This document shows positions 54,023 through 62,133 of a stretch of DNA of 64,000 nt, one piece after another; positions within the stretch are counted from its first letter, which is position 1; each line of letters starts with the position of its first letter. The notes below the pieces were generated by a model. The model did not search any database, was not told where the DNA came from, and saw only the letters and a program-made list of their open reading frames with translations. Source of the DNA: Chlamydiae bacterium Ga0074140 (GTDB lineage Bacteria > Chlamydiota > Chlamydiia > Chlamydiales > Rhabdochlamydiaceae); the NCBI GenBank assembly GCA_001464115.1, contig LNES01000006.1, forward strand, positions 186,001 to 250,000. The letters are read 5' to 3'. The position numbers were made by a program, and so were the translations under genes.

Positions 54023-54185
54023 AAGAGGAATCGGGCACACACACGGGCACGGGCACGAAAGAAAAAAAGAAAAACTTCTCCTGCTCTTTCTTTGCATTGA
54101 ACCCATTTTATCCATTAAGTCCACCTCATGCATTTTTTCCGCACCTCTCTTTCTTTCGTGCCCGTGTGCGTGCCCGATCCCTCTT
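54023..54185. repeat. Family B inverted-repeat element between comF and the AsmA-like gene
   Basis: Left unit AAGAGGAATCGGGCACACAC... and right unit ending ...GTGCCCGATCCCTCTT are complementary over about 36 bp with few changes. The interior is AT-rich. Both neighbours are on the minus strand, so it can act as the 3' end of the envelope operon. Confidence 0.88.
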
Positions 54186-54198
54186 CTTTTTCTCCACG

Positions 54199-57100
54199 CT
54201 AGATACTGAGCTTGGGTTTTTCTAGGGTGCCGCGGACCTTAAGGGTGAAAGGTTCTACGAGTTTGAGGGTAACGTTCTGCTTCATCTTGATGTCGACATG
54301 AACATTGCCGCTAAGGTCGATAAAGGAGGGCTTTTCTTCCGAGAGGAAGAACTGACAGCGTTTGGCTTCGCTGTAGGCATTGCGGAGATCTTTTACAAAG
54401 AAGCGGCTCCCTCGCAACTCGAGGTCGATCTCTCCATAGACGGGCACAAGCATGGAGGGATCAAGACCCAAATCTTTTACAAATTGAATGGGTATATCAA
54501 GGAATGATTGTTCTCGCTTCGATGCATTCGTAAAATTGAGATGGCCTCTTGCGCTTAGCGTCGATGCGTCGTTCAATATTCCGCGCAGGTCATGTAGGCT
54601 AAAATTCTTGATTACGAGAGGGCGCGCATCGCCAGCACTTCCCTTTTCTCGACGAAGTAGGGATGGACATACCTCATGGAGTTGAATGAGCGGGGCGTCG
54701 AGAACCCACTCTCCTGACGCACTTCGCCTATCGATTTTCACAAGCTTGATCTCACCGTGTGCACCTCGATCGTTGATTGAAAACTGATTCAAGCGCACGT
54801 GATCAAAACTAAGTTGCGCGTTTGCTTGCAGCTCTTCAAAGATAAAGCCCAGGCATTCAAATTGCTGACCAACGATTCTGCCTTGGAAGTGGGGCTTCTC
54901 CTTTTTGGGAAGGAAGAACTCTCCGACTAGCTCGTACCCTTTACCGAGCTTGAGAAGCGCAACAAGCTCTTTGCCCTCTTTGGGGAAGAAAGAGGAAAGA
55001 CGTCGGAGATCTATCTTTACAGATCCTGAAAGGGCATCACTTTGCTTTTTGGATTGGACGAGCGCCACATCGAGCCCGGCAAGTGTCCCCGAGATGTTTT
55101 CCCACTGCCACTTCCCGTTCATTCTTCCTTGCAATTTTAGACCTTCACTCTGCTGAGAGTCACTGATCTGAATGAGCGCGCGCTTGGACGATGAGGATTG
55201 ACCCGCGACTTTCAAAAAGAGGGGCTGATTTTGGAAAGAGGTCGCTGTGCGCGCCTCCCAATTTCCCTTCTCATTTGCGAAAAGAAGATCTTTCAGTTCC
55301 CATGTCGTAGATCCAAAGAGAGAGGAAGCGGCGCTTAACTGCACTTTTTTAACACCAGCTCTCTCCATCCCGCCATCGACTGTAATCTGTTCAGCTTTGA
55401 GGTGCATCTCTCTTTCGGGGAGGAAAAATTCTGCGCTTTTGACCTGCACGCCAGTTTTTGGGTTGTAGGAGAAAAGAATGTTCTTCTCGCTGACAGCATT
55501 TAGAGAAAGCGGCTCTGTGAGATCGAGTTCAAAATGTGCTTCACCTTGTATTTGATAGGTGCCGAAATCAAAGCTCGCTCTTCCTTTTCCTCTTATCTCT
55601 CCCTTGGCGGAGAGAGTCTTATCGAGTTTTGAAAGATCACAGGTGATCTCATGGAGATTGGCATTAAACTGTTTTTTTCCCTCTTCATAGGTTCCCTCTC
55701 CACGAATGCGCGTGGTGAGAGTTTTGCATTCAAACATGGGGATCGCGATACGTGTTTTGTTAAAATAGAGGCGCCCGCGGAATTGAAGATCATCGAGCTT
55801 GAGTTGATCCAGCGTCCACTCCTCTCCCCTCTTGCTCCCCTTTGCACTCACGTAACCGAACGAGTGTTCTTTCCAACGCACTCTTTTTCCCTCGATTTCA
55901 AACGAGAAGAGATCGCGATAATGCAGAGCAAGCTCGAGGCTCCCATCGCAGGAGACAAGTGTGGGGTCAAAATGGATAAACCCACACTTCTTGAGAAGCT
56001 TGAGCTGTTCTGTAAACTCCTTGCCTAAGATGGAAAAATTTCCTTCCAAAGAGAGGAGTTTGCCCGTTGAATTGAAGAGAACCTGCGTGTTTGCAAGCTT
56101 CGTCTGATAGAAGTGTGCGCTCGTGGGGTCAAAGAAAAGCCTGAATCCACCCTTCTCCTCTTGAATCTTTCCCGAAAGACGCAACGCCTCTTGTTTTTCA
56201 TCGCGTAGAACAAGATCAAACTCTCCTCGAAGCCACTTCTCGTTTTGCAGAGTGATTTTAGAAAATGTCAGGGGAAGCACTACGGGGTTCTGCAGATTTA
56301 AAACCCCTTTGCCGCTGGAAAGGGAGAGAGTTTGCGTGCGTGTATTACCCTCAATTTCGAATTGAAGATCGGAAATTTTTGCTGCAGACGAGAGATGGCA
56401 TGCAGCACCGTGTAGTTTGCCCTTTAAATGGAGAGCTGTTTCTTGAGTCTCATCCAACTGAGCGAAAAGAGAGCACTCTCCTTGAATATTGTATAAACCC
56501 ACACCCTGGCGTTTTTCTAAAACTTTTCCTTCTGTGATCGGGATTTCAGCGAAAAGCTCCTGTGTTGCGAATGTATAGCGAACGGTCATGCAGCCATCGC
56601 GAGTCAAAAGCGCAGGATCTTTAATGCCAAGGTGCGTGAGCTCTAAATCTGCATATGGGTGATGCAGAGTAAGGAGATCAGATTGTAGAGATAGTTCGAC
56701 CCCTTTTTCGTTAAAAGTTCCCAAAAGATCGACTTCGCCTTTAAGATCGATGCCTTGAATGGCACCCTTGAACAACTTGTTTGAAATCGAGAGAGAAAGT
56801 GTAGGCGCGCGAAGCCATCCCTGTTTAGGATGAAAAATCGAAGTGAGCTCTTGCGAAGAGGAGAATGGCTTCAGAACAAGATCGCAACCGATTTCAATTT
56901 TGCACTCATTCGCAGGGCCGAAAACCAGCTCCCCGACGAGCCCACTCTCTGGTTCCGCGACCTTTTCTAAGAGCAGCTGCGCTTTAACTCCAGAAACTTC
57001 TCCCTTTACGAGCAGATTTTCAATTTCATGGTTTAATGAAGAGAAGTGTATTTCTGCCTCTTGAAGATGCAGAGCTTTCGACTGAATACTTACGCGATTG

Positions 57101-58491
57101 CAATAGACGTCGAGATGATCAAATTCCCATCCATGCGAGGAGTGAGACAGCTCACCTTCAGCTTGTAAAATGCCAATTTTTCCCTGGCTTCCTCCCTCTG
57201 AGAGTGCAAATGCAAGGTTATGCATCTTTAGCTCTTCGATGAGCAGCTGTTCGAGATGACGATCCCGAATCCGTGCCGTAATCTTGCCTCCCAAAGTTCC
57301 TTCTTTTAGGTGAGTCGGGAGCCAATTTCCAAAAAGAGCGAGCTGCTGGGCACTCATCTCTTGCACAGTGGCTTGAAGAATATACTCTCTTTTTTCAGGA
57401 TGGCAAAAAGAGAGCTGTGCGTTCATGGGAGAATTATTCCCGAGAGAAAGTTCCACCTCTGTCCAGAAAGTCTCCTCTTCTTTGACTTCACCCTTGCCTG
57501 ACAACACAAATGGCCAATCATGCTTTGTCTCACAGAGAGTTCCTTGTAGATGGAACGTGGGTTCTTTGCCCGGCTCAAAAGCCAAATAGCCTTCAGCTTT
57601 TCGGATGATTTCGACTTTTTCGTCATTAGATGTAAATGTGCTGCCCGCTCCCCCTTTGATGGACACAGTTGCAATGAGTTCAGAGAAGAGACGCTCATTT
57701 GCTGAAAAAAGAGGAAGGAACAGTTTTCCATTCAACTCTTTTGCTTGGAGCTCAACATTCAAACGAGGATGAAAAAGATTCAAAGTCTCACCGGAAAACT
57801 GCGCACTCACGGCGCGCAAAGAGAAGTCGGGAGCAAAAAGAGCTCCGACCTGCATTTCTATCTCCCCCTCCTTCCCTTTCCACCCTTGAAGAAGTGGAGA
57901 ATAGAAAGCATCGATCAGTTGAAAAAGACGCTCGGAAGGCATCTTTTTTGTAGCAAGTGATGCGGATAATCCCCCATCTTCAACATTGAGATCGATCTGA
58001 AGAATGGGAGCTCGCTCTAAGCTCTCAGCAAGTAGAAAACGACCGATCTCTTCTTTCTGCTCGCCACTTACGAAAGAAAATGTATATCGCTCGCTCTTTA
58101 CAAGACAGCCCAGATCCAGAGAACCCTCGTTCATGTGCAGCTTTATGCCCGCAAAGCGCCGTGGCTGAAGCAGAAAAAGAGGAAATGCAGTGGAGGTGTT
58201 CTCATTTGGCGAGAGGAGAACTTCGGGGTGGTTTAAGGTAAGGTGCATCTCAAGATAGAGAGGCTTAAACTGCGGATGAAAGGAGAGTTCTGCATTGTCG
58301 ACATGAATCTGTGTATCGGGATCTTGAAAATGCAAGCCGTGTAGCAGAATACGGCCACCCTGCCACTCGACCTTATCATAGGTCACAGTCCGGGGAAGAA
58401 GTGTAGAGAGAACGATCTGTACAATGGGAGTGCGCAAGAAAAAAACTGCTGCAATAAGAGCGAGAAAAAAGACGGCTAAAAATTTTTTCAT
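54199..58491 (-). CDS. Large AsmA/TamB-like periplasmic protein
   Basis: Protein of 1430 residues. One N-terminal membrane helix (about 3-22) is followed by a very long, beta-rich periplasmic part made of repeated short strands, with conserved-type pieces such as VEWQGGRILLHGLHFQDP near the N-terminus and LRGSRFFVKDLRNA near the C-terminus. This layout is that of the AsmA/TamB/YhdP group, which bridge inner and outer membranes in lipid transfer or outer-membrane protein assembly. The exact subfamily cannot be fixed by eye. It overlaps gcvH by 4 bp (ATGA) as the last gene of the operon. Confidence 0.75.
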   Translation of the reverse strand: MKKFLAVFFLALIAAVFFLRTPIVQIVLSTLLPRTVTYDKVEWQGGRILLHGLHFQDPDTQIHVDNAELSFHPQFKPLYLEMHLTLNHPEVLLSPNENTSTAFPLFLLQPRRFAGIKLHMNEGSLDLGCLVKSERYTFSFVSGEQKEEIGRFLLAESLERAPILQIDLNVEDGGLSASLATKKMPSERLFQLIDAFYSPLLQGWKGKEGEIEMQVGALFAPDFSLRAVSAQFSGETLNLFHPRLNVELQAKELNGKLFLPLFSANERLFSELIATVSIKGGAGSTFTSNDEKVEIIRKAEGYLAFEPGKEPTFHLQGTLCETKHDWPFVLSGKGEVKEEETFWTEVELSLGNNSPMNAQLSFCHPEKREYILQATVQEMSAQQLALFGNWLPTHLKEGTLGGKITARIRDRHLEQLLIEELKMHNLAFALSEGGSQGKIGILQAEGELSHSSHGWEFDHLDVYCNRVSIQSKALHLQEAEIHFSSLNHEIENLLVKGEVSGVKAQLLLEKVAEPESGLVGELVFGPANECKIEIGCDLVLKPFSSSQELTSIFHPKQGWLRAPTLSLSISNKLFKGAIQGIDLKGEVDLLGTFNEKGVELSLQSDLLTLHHPYADLELTHLGIKDPALLTRDGCMTVRYTFATQELFAEIPITEGKVLEKRQGVGLYNIQGECSLFAQLDETQETALHLKGKLHGAACHLSSAAKISDLQFEIEGNTRTQTLSLSSGKGVLNLQNPVVLPLTFSKITLQNEKWLRGEFDLVLRDEKQEALRLSGKIQEEKGGFRLFFDPTSAHFYQTKLANTQVLFNSTGKLLSLEGNFSILGKEFTEQLKLLKKCGFIHFDPTLVSCDGSLELALHYRDLFSFEIEGKRVRWKEHSFGYVSAKGSKRGEEWTLDQLKLDDLQFRGRLYFNKTRIAIPMFECKTLTTRIRGEGTYEEGKKQFNANLHEITCDLSKLDKTLSAKGEIRGKGRASFDFGTYQIQGEAHFELDLTEPLSLNAVSEKNILFSYNPKTGVQVKSAEFFLPEREMHLKAEQITVDGGMERAGVKKVQLSAASSLFGSTTWELKDLLFANEKGNWEARTATSFQNQPLFLKVAGQSSSSKRALIQISDSQQSEGLKLQGRMNGKWQWENISGTLAGLDVALVQSKKQSDALSGSVKIDLRRLSSFFPKEGKELVALLKLGKGYELVGEFFLPKKEKPHFQGRIVGQQFECLGFIFEELQANAQLSFDHVRLNQFSINDRGAHGEIKLVKIDRRSASGEWVLDAPLIQLHEVCPSLLRREKGSAGDARPLVIKNFSLHDLRGILNDASTLSARGHLNFTNASKREQSFLDIPIQFVKDLGLDPSMLVPVYGEIDLELRGSRFFVKDLRNAYSEAKRCQFFLSEEKPSFIDLSGNVHVDIKMKQNVTLKLVEPFTLKVRGTLEKPKLSI

Positions 58492-58847
58492 TCGATTAGT
58501 GAGAGATACTCTTTTCGGTTTAAAAGTTTTTCTAACTCTTCGGGTTTAGTGCATCTGATTTTGAAAAGCCACCCATCGCTCTCAGGAGCTTTGTTGATCA
58601 TCTCTGAAAAATCGGCAAGCTTCTGATTGATCGCGACAATTTCTCCTGAGACTGGAGCGTAGATGTCTGCAGCCGCTTTTGTGGATTCGAGAACGGCGAC
58701 CTCCTCACCGACTGAGACTTTTTTCCCCACAATCGGGAGCTCAACATGAACCACCTCTCCCAACTCCTTTTGTGCTTGCTGGGTGATCCCCACAGTGCCG
58801 AGATCTCCATCGACTTCGATCCATTCGTGCGACTCTGTAAACTTCAT
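58488..58847 (-). CDS. gcvH: Glycine cleavage H-like lipoyl protein
   Basis: Lipoyl carrier protein of 119 residues. The lipoylation motif LESTKAAADIYAPVSGEI places the modified Lys at residue 57. The N-terminus MKFTESHEWIEVDGD is typical. No gcvT or gcvP is found in the window, as in Chlamydia (gcsH, CT282), where it stands alone; it may serve in lipoyl relay rather than glycine cleavage. It lies 1 bp after the CBM9-like gene and overlaps the AsmA-like gene. Confidence 0.95.
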   Translation of the reverse strand: MKFTESHEWIEVDGDLGTVGITQQAQKELGEVVHVELPIVGKKVSVGEEVAVLESTKAAADIYAPVSGEIVAINQKLADFSEMINKAPESDGWLFKIRCTKPEELEKLLNRKEYLSLIE

Positions 58848-58848
58848 C

Positions 58849-59484
58849 TTATTTTTTTCCTAGTTTTGCACTACTCCAAAGTGCGGCCTCTTGTTCCACC
58901 GTGTAATATTTTGATGAGATGGAAAAGTGTTGGGGTTCTCCCTTGAATCGATGAACACGGTAAGAGACTCCTAATCTCTCAAAAGAAGTTGGATCATATC
59001 CATGAAGACAATTGGAGGGAATAGTGATTTGCAGCTGATACTCTCTTTTTCCAAACTTTGCCTCCACTTTGATCTCGTCAGGATCACAGAGAGGATGTGC
59101 ATCCTCAGTGCGAAAATGGGTAAGCTCTTGAACGCGGATTTCTCCGACAGCTTGAGGAAGGATCAAAAAGTGGTGACAGAAGCGGGTAAGAAAGCCGGCC
59201 GTTTTAAGGTCTCGCGTATCAAAAAAGAGTTCAAGCGCATCTCCATCAGAAAAACGCGGGAAAAAGCACTCCTCGAATGGTTTGTGCACAAGAAGCTCAC
59301 ACAGAACTCCTTCATCATTCCACCCCATCGAGAGTTCTGCAAATGAGTCTTCGTTTAAAAAAGAGGCTGTTGTCGGAAGCGGAGAGAGATGGCGAAAGGT
59401 CTTTGCATAAGCGATCTCAAATGAAAGCGCGAAAAAATCAAGAGGGAAGAGAGGTTCGAGTCTTTCTAAAACTTCGTCTGCCAT
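58849..59484 (-). CDS. Hypothetical protein with CBM9-like features
   Basis: Protein of 211 residues without signal peptide. The pattern WNDEGVLCELLVHKPF, FSDGDALELFFDTRD and RFCHHFLILP resembles the carbohydrate-binding family 9-like (DOMON-type) beta sandwich. The start codon overlaps the stop of the PpiD-like gene (TAATG) and the stop precedes gcvH by 1 bp, so all are co-translated. The CBM9 resemblance is moderate; no function is assigned. Confidence 0.7.
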   Translation of the reverse strand: MADEVLERLEPLFPLDFFALSFEIAYAKTFRHLSPLPTTASFLNEDSFAELSMGWNDEGVLCELLVHKPFEECFFPRFSDGDALELFFDTRDLKTAGFLTRFCHHFLILPQAVGEIRVQELTHFRTEDAHPLCDPDEIKVEAKFGKREYQLQITIPSNCLHGYDPTSFERLGVSYRVHRFKGEPQHFSISSKYYTVEQEAALWSSAKLGKK

Positions 59485-61757
59485 TAGCGACGCGTCTCAC
59501 TAGGAAGTGTCATGCCAATCGCCTTCTTTTGCACCATCTGTCCAAGCAGATCTTCGGCGAGTTTGCGGCATGCTTCCCGAGAGAGGGCGGCTTTGGCCTG
59601 AGCCATCTCTTGTGGCGGGAGGCTGCTTTCAGCATGCCGTTTTAACATGCGACAAAAACTAATTTCGCCTCGATCTCCTACCGAAACTTTCGACCAGGCT
59701 CCGTCGACGAGAGAGAAGAGCTCTTGTTTTGCAAACACACTTTTCTCTCCGCGTTTGAGGGTACGTGTGTGCTTCTCAAGCTTCCACTCTTGTTCTTTTT
59801 CCTGAGCAAGCTGCACTGCTTTTTGCTGCTTTTTCATCCAGGCATAGAGACGGTGTGAGGTGTAGAATTCTAAAGGCTGGAATCCCTCATTTTGAGGAAG
59901 AGAATTTCCTTCTGCCTTCCAGCTCTCTTCGATCGCTTTCATAAGAGGAGCATATAGATAGGCTCCAACGTGATCTCTAACCTCTTGAAAGGACTTCCAT
60001 TTGCCATCGTCACTGGTAAACAAGGCGCTGTTTTTCTTGCGGACATCTGGATAGGCCTCTTCCAGACGCTTATCCAGAGCTGCATCTAATGCGCCATCAC
60101 GACTTGCCACCTTGAAAGAGATGAGCTCAGCATGTGGAGAAAGATTCTCGACTCTTAAACGGGAGATCACTCCCTCTTCCGAAGTGAATGTAAGTACGCT
60201 CTGCTTTTCCATTTCAGCGAGAAGAGCGGCTCCATCAAGCGGACAAGAAAAAGGTAAAACGCTTCCTTTCAATCGAATCGAGGTCGCCTCTTTACGCGCT
60301 TCTTGCCGTTCGAAGGCCTCTTCGATCCATTCTGGATGCCCTTCCAAAATTTGCAATCGAGCCAATCGGTCGATCTTTAATCGCTCTTGTGGATCCAGCT
60401 GATCGAGAAGAGCCCACCTTCCTTCGGGTGTATTTGTTGTCTCTTTGGCAAGCTTAGGAAACTTCGCTTGCAAAATCTGCCATCCAGCATCTTGTCCTTC
60501 CCACTGCCAGGTCTCTTTGAGTGTAATGCGTTGGGAGATCTCCTCTTTGTTCACCTCTTTCCATTCTATTGTTGCAGCACGCTGAACAAGTTCGGGCGCG
60601 CGCTTCTCTACGTCTTGGACGGAGAGGAGCTTTTCAGGAAGAAGAAGTTCAGCGGGAGCCAAGCCTCCTGCACCTTCTAAGTAGAGCTGCAGCTTGAGTA
60701 GCGAGCGAAAATCTTTTAAACAGAGCTCTTCAGGAAGCTCGTACTGCTCAACTTCTGCGGCTTCATTAACGTAATTTCCCCAAGCTTCGAAAGTGAGAGG
60801 ATCCAAAAGTGCAAAATTTCCCACTTCAGTGAAGAGCATGCGGAAGAGCATGACCTTCTGCCAGAGCTTCACAACTCGATTCTCATCCATACCCAACATT
60901 CTAAGCTGGTGGATGAAGTAGTCGCGCACATCCTCGTAGGCCAAATTCGCTTGTGGCCGGATGATTTTGAGCCCTTCTTGTAAGTGGCGCGAAAGATCGG
61001 CACGCACCTCTTGCATCGAAACAGAATATCCCTTTTTCTCAGCTAATTTTGCAGCATTAAGGATAAACTGCGAAATGAGCTGAAGATATCGAGGACCAAA
61101 CCACTCTTCCCAAGTTTCAAAACCAAATGGATGAAGATTTGCCGAATAGAGCGTTTCATCGGGCCGCATTCCAGGATATTGGCTCTGTTGCATAAGCAGA
61201 ATCCGTCGCATCATTTCGGGATTTGGCTGTTGCACAGAAAGCGTAGAGAGAAGTGCAAAAAATTGCGGATCGACACTCTCCTTTGCTCTTAAGAAACTCA
61301 TCAGCTGGTGGGTTTGAGGCGAGAACTGCTGCCAGAGCGTTTCCGCGCTGAGGAATGGAGCACTGGGGTGAGAATAGGGAACATAGCGTTTGATTTTTTC
61401 AACCTTCTCTTCCAACTCGGGCCTGAGCTCCTCGAAAAATTTCTCCGCTAAAATTCCTCCCATTCCCGTCTGGAGAAAATCTTTCTTCACCACATCATCG
61501 TTAAAGAGGTTGGCGAGTTTTCCATGATTGAGCAGAGGAGCATCCTGTACGCTAGTCGAGAGAAAGCGAGAGAGATCTTCAACCTCTCGCTTGTATAAAC
61601 TAGAACCATCAATCGCCTTCCCGATCACCTGATCCTGCACCTCTTCTGTATTCAAAAAAGTGCTAAACGTCCCAAAAAATGAGAACGAAATAACGATAAC
61701 GACAGTGACGATGAGAAAAAAGAAGCGCTGATGCTTCCGGAAGAATTTAAGTAGCAT
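59484..61757 (-). CDS. PpiD/SurA-like membrane-anchored periplasmic chaperone
   Basis: Protein of 757 residues. The N-terminus has the PpiD pattern: a basic start, one membrane helix (about 14-34, FFFLIVTVVIVISFSFFG), then a large helical periplasmic part with a SurA_N-like stretch (ILNAAKLAEKKGYSVSMQEV). No parvulin catalytic domain could be recognised, so it is probably a chaperone without isomerase activity. It is the first gene of the envelope operon. Upstream lies repeat element D, and no clear promoter was found. Confidence 0.78.
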   Translation of the reverse strand: MLLKFFRKHQRFFFLIVTVVIVISFSFFGTFSTFLNTEEVQDQVIGKAIDGSSLYKREVEDLSRFLSTSVQDAPLLNHGKLANLFNDDVVKKDFLQTGMGGILAEKFFEELRPELEEKVEKIKRYVPYSHPSAPFLSAETLWQQFSPQTHQLMSFLRAKESVDPQFFALLSTLSVQQPNPEMMRRILLMQQSQYPGMRPDETLYSANLHPFGFETWEEWFGPRYLQLISQFILNAAKLAEKKGYSVSMQEVRADLSRHLQEGLKIIRPQANLAYEDVRDYFIHQLRMLGMDENRVVKLWQKVMLFRMLFTEVGNFALLDPLTFEAWGNYVNEAAEVEQYELPEELCLKDFRSLLKLQLYLEGAGGLAPAELLLPEKLLSVQDVEKRAPELVQRAATIEWKEVNKEEISQRITLKETWQWEGQDAGWQILQAKFPKLAKETTNTPEGRWALLDQLDPQERLKIDRLARLQILEGHPEWIEEAFERQEARKEATSIRLKGSVLPFSCPLDGAALLAEMEKQSVLTFTSEEGVISRLRVENLSPHAELISFKVASRDGALDAALDKRLEEAYPDVRKKNSALFTSDDGKWKSFQEVRDHVGAYLYAPLMKAIEESWKAEGNSLPQNEGFQPLEFYTSHRLYAWMKKQQKAVQLAQEKEQEWKLEKHTRTLKRGEKSVFAKQELFSLVDGAWSKVSVGDRGEISFCRMLKRHAESSLPPQEMAQAKAALSREACRKLAEDLLGQMVQKKAIGMTLPSETRR

Positions 61758-61830
61758 ATTAGGGAAGTGTAGCCGGACTGCCTAATCTTTAAAAGAGGGT
61801 ATACCTAAATAACTTGAGGGTTCGGTAAAA

Positions 61831-62038
61831 AACATGCGAGAAACTGTCAAGTTTTGACGAACCTATCCAACTAAAATTCCCTATGAGATTTCGGGAGATT
61901 TTGAAACAGATTTTCCAAATTTTTCCGTAGGCGGTATTGGAGAAACTACAGCCAAGGAAAAATTTGGAGAAGCTGGCCAAAAGAACCGAAATATCGACGG
62001 GGATTTAAGTTGGATAGGTTCACAGTTTCTCGCATGTT
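61831..62038. repeat. Inverted-repeat element, family D, with three nested stems
   Basis: AACATGCGAGAAACTGT (61831-61847) is complementary to 62022-62038, GAACCTATCCAACT (61859-61872) to 62008-62021, and CCAAATTTTTCC (61915-61926) to 61956-61967. A 208-bp structure results, with an 11-nt asymmetric bulge on the left arm. No transposase. It fills most of the 376-bp gap between the divergent PpiD-like and 62134 genes; the remaining 95 bp before 62134 are AT-rich and may hold its promoter. Confidence 0.85.
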
Positions 62039-62133
62039 CTTTCAGCCAACTTTGGCCCTATTCGGGTTAAAACTATTCCGTTGCTCTTTATGAACACCAC
62101 CCCTAAACTCTAGTGCCTTAATTGAGATTTCCT

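Noticed and set aside
53318..54056. Longer N-termini for the alcohol dehydrogenase and ComF
   Set aside because: The ComF extension is coded by repeat B, and the dehydrogenase extension is only a GTG two codons upstream; the family-typical starts are 54011 and 53312.
61789..61980. 63-codon minus-strand frame inside element D, considered as a transposase remnant
   Set aside because: No transposase motif; the frame follows the inverted-repeat structure.
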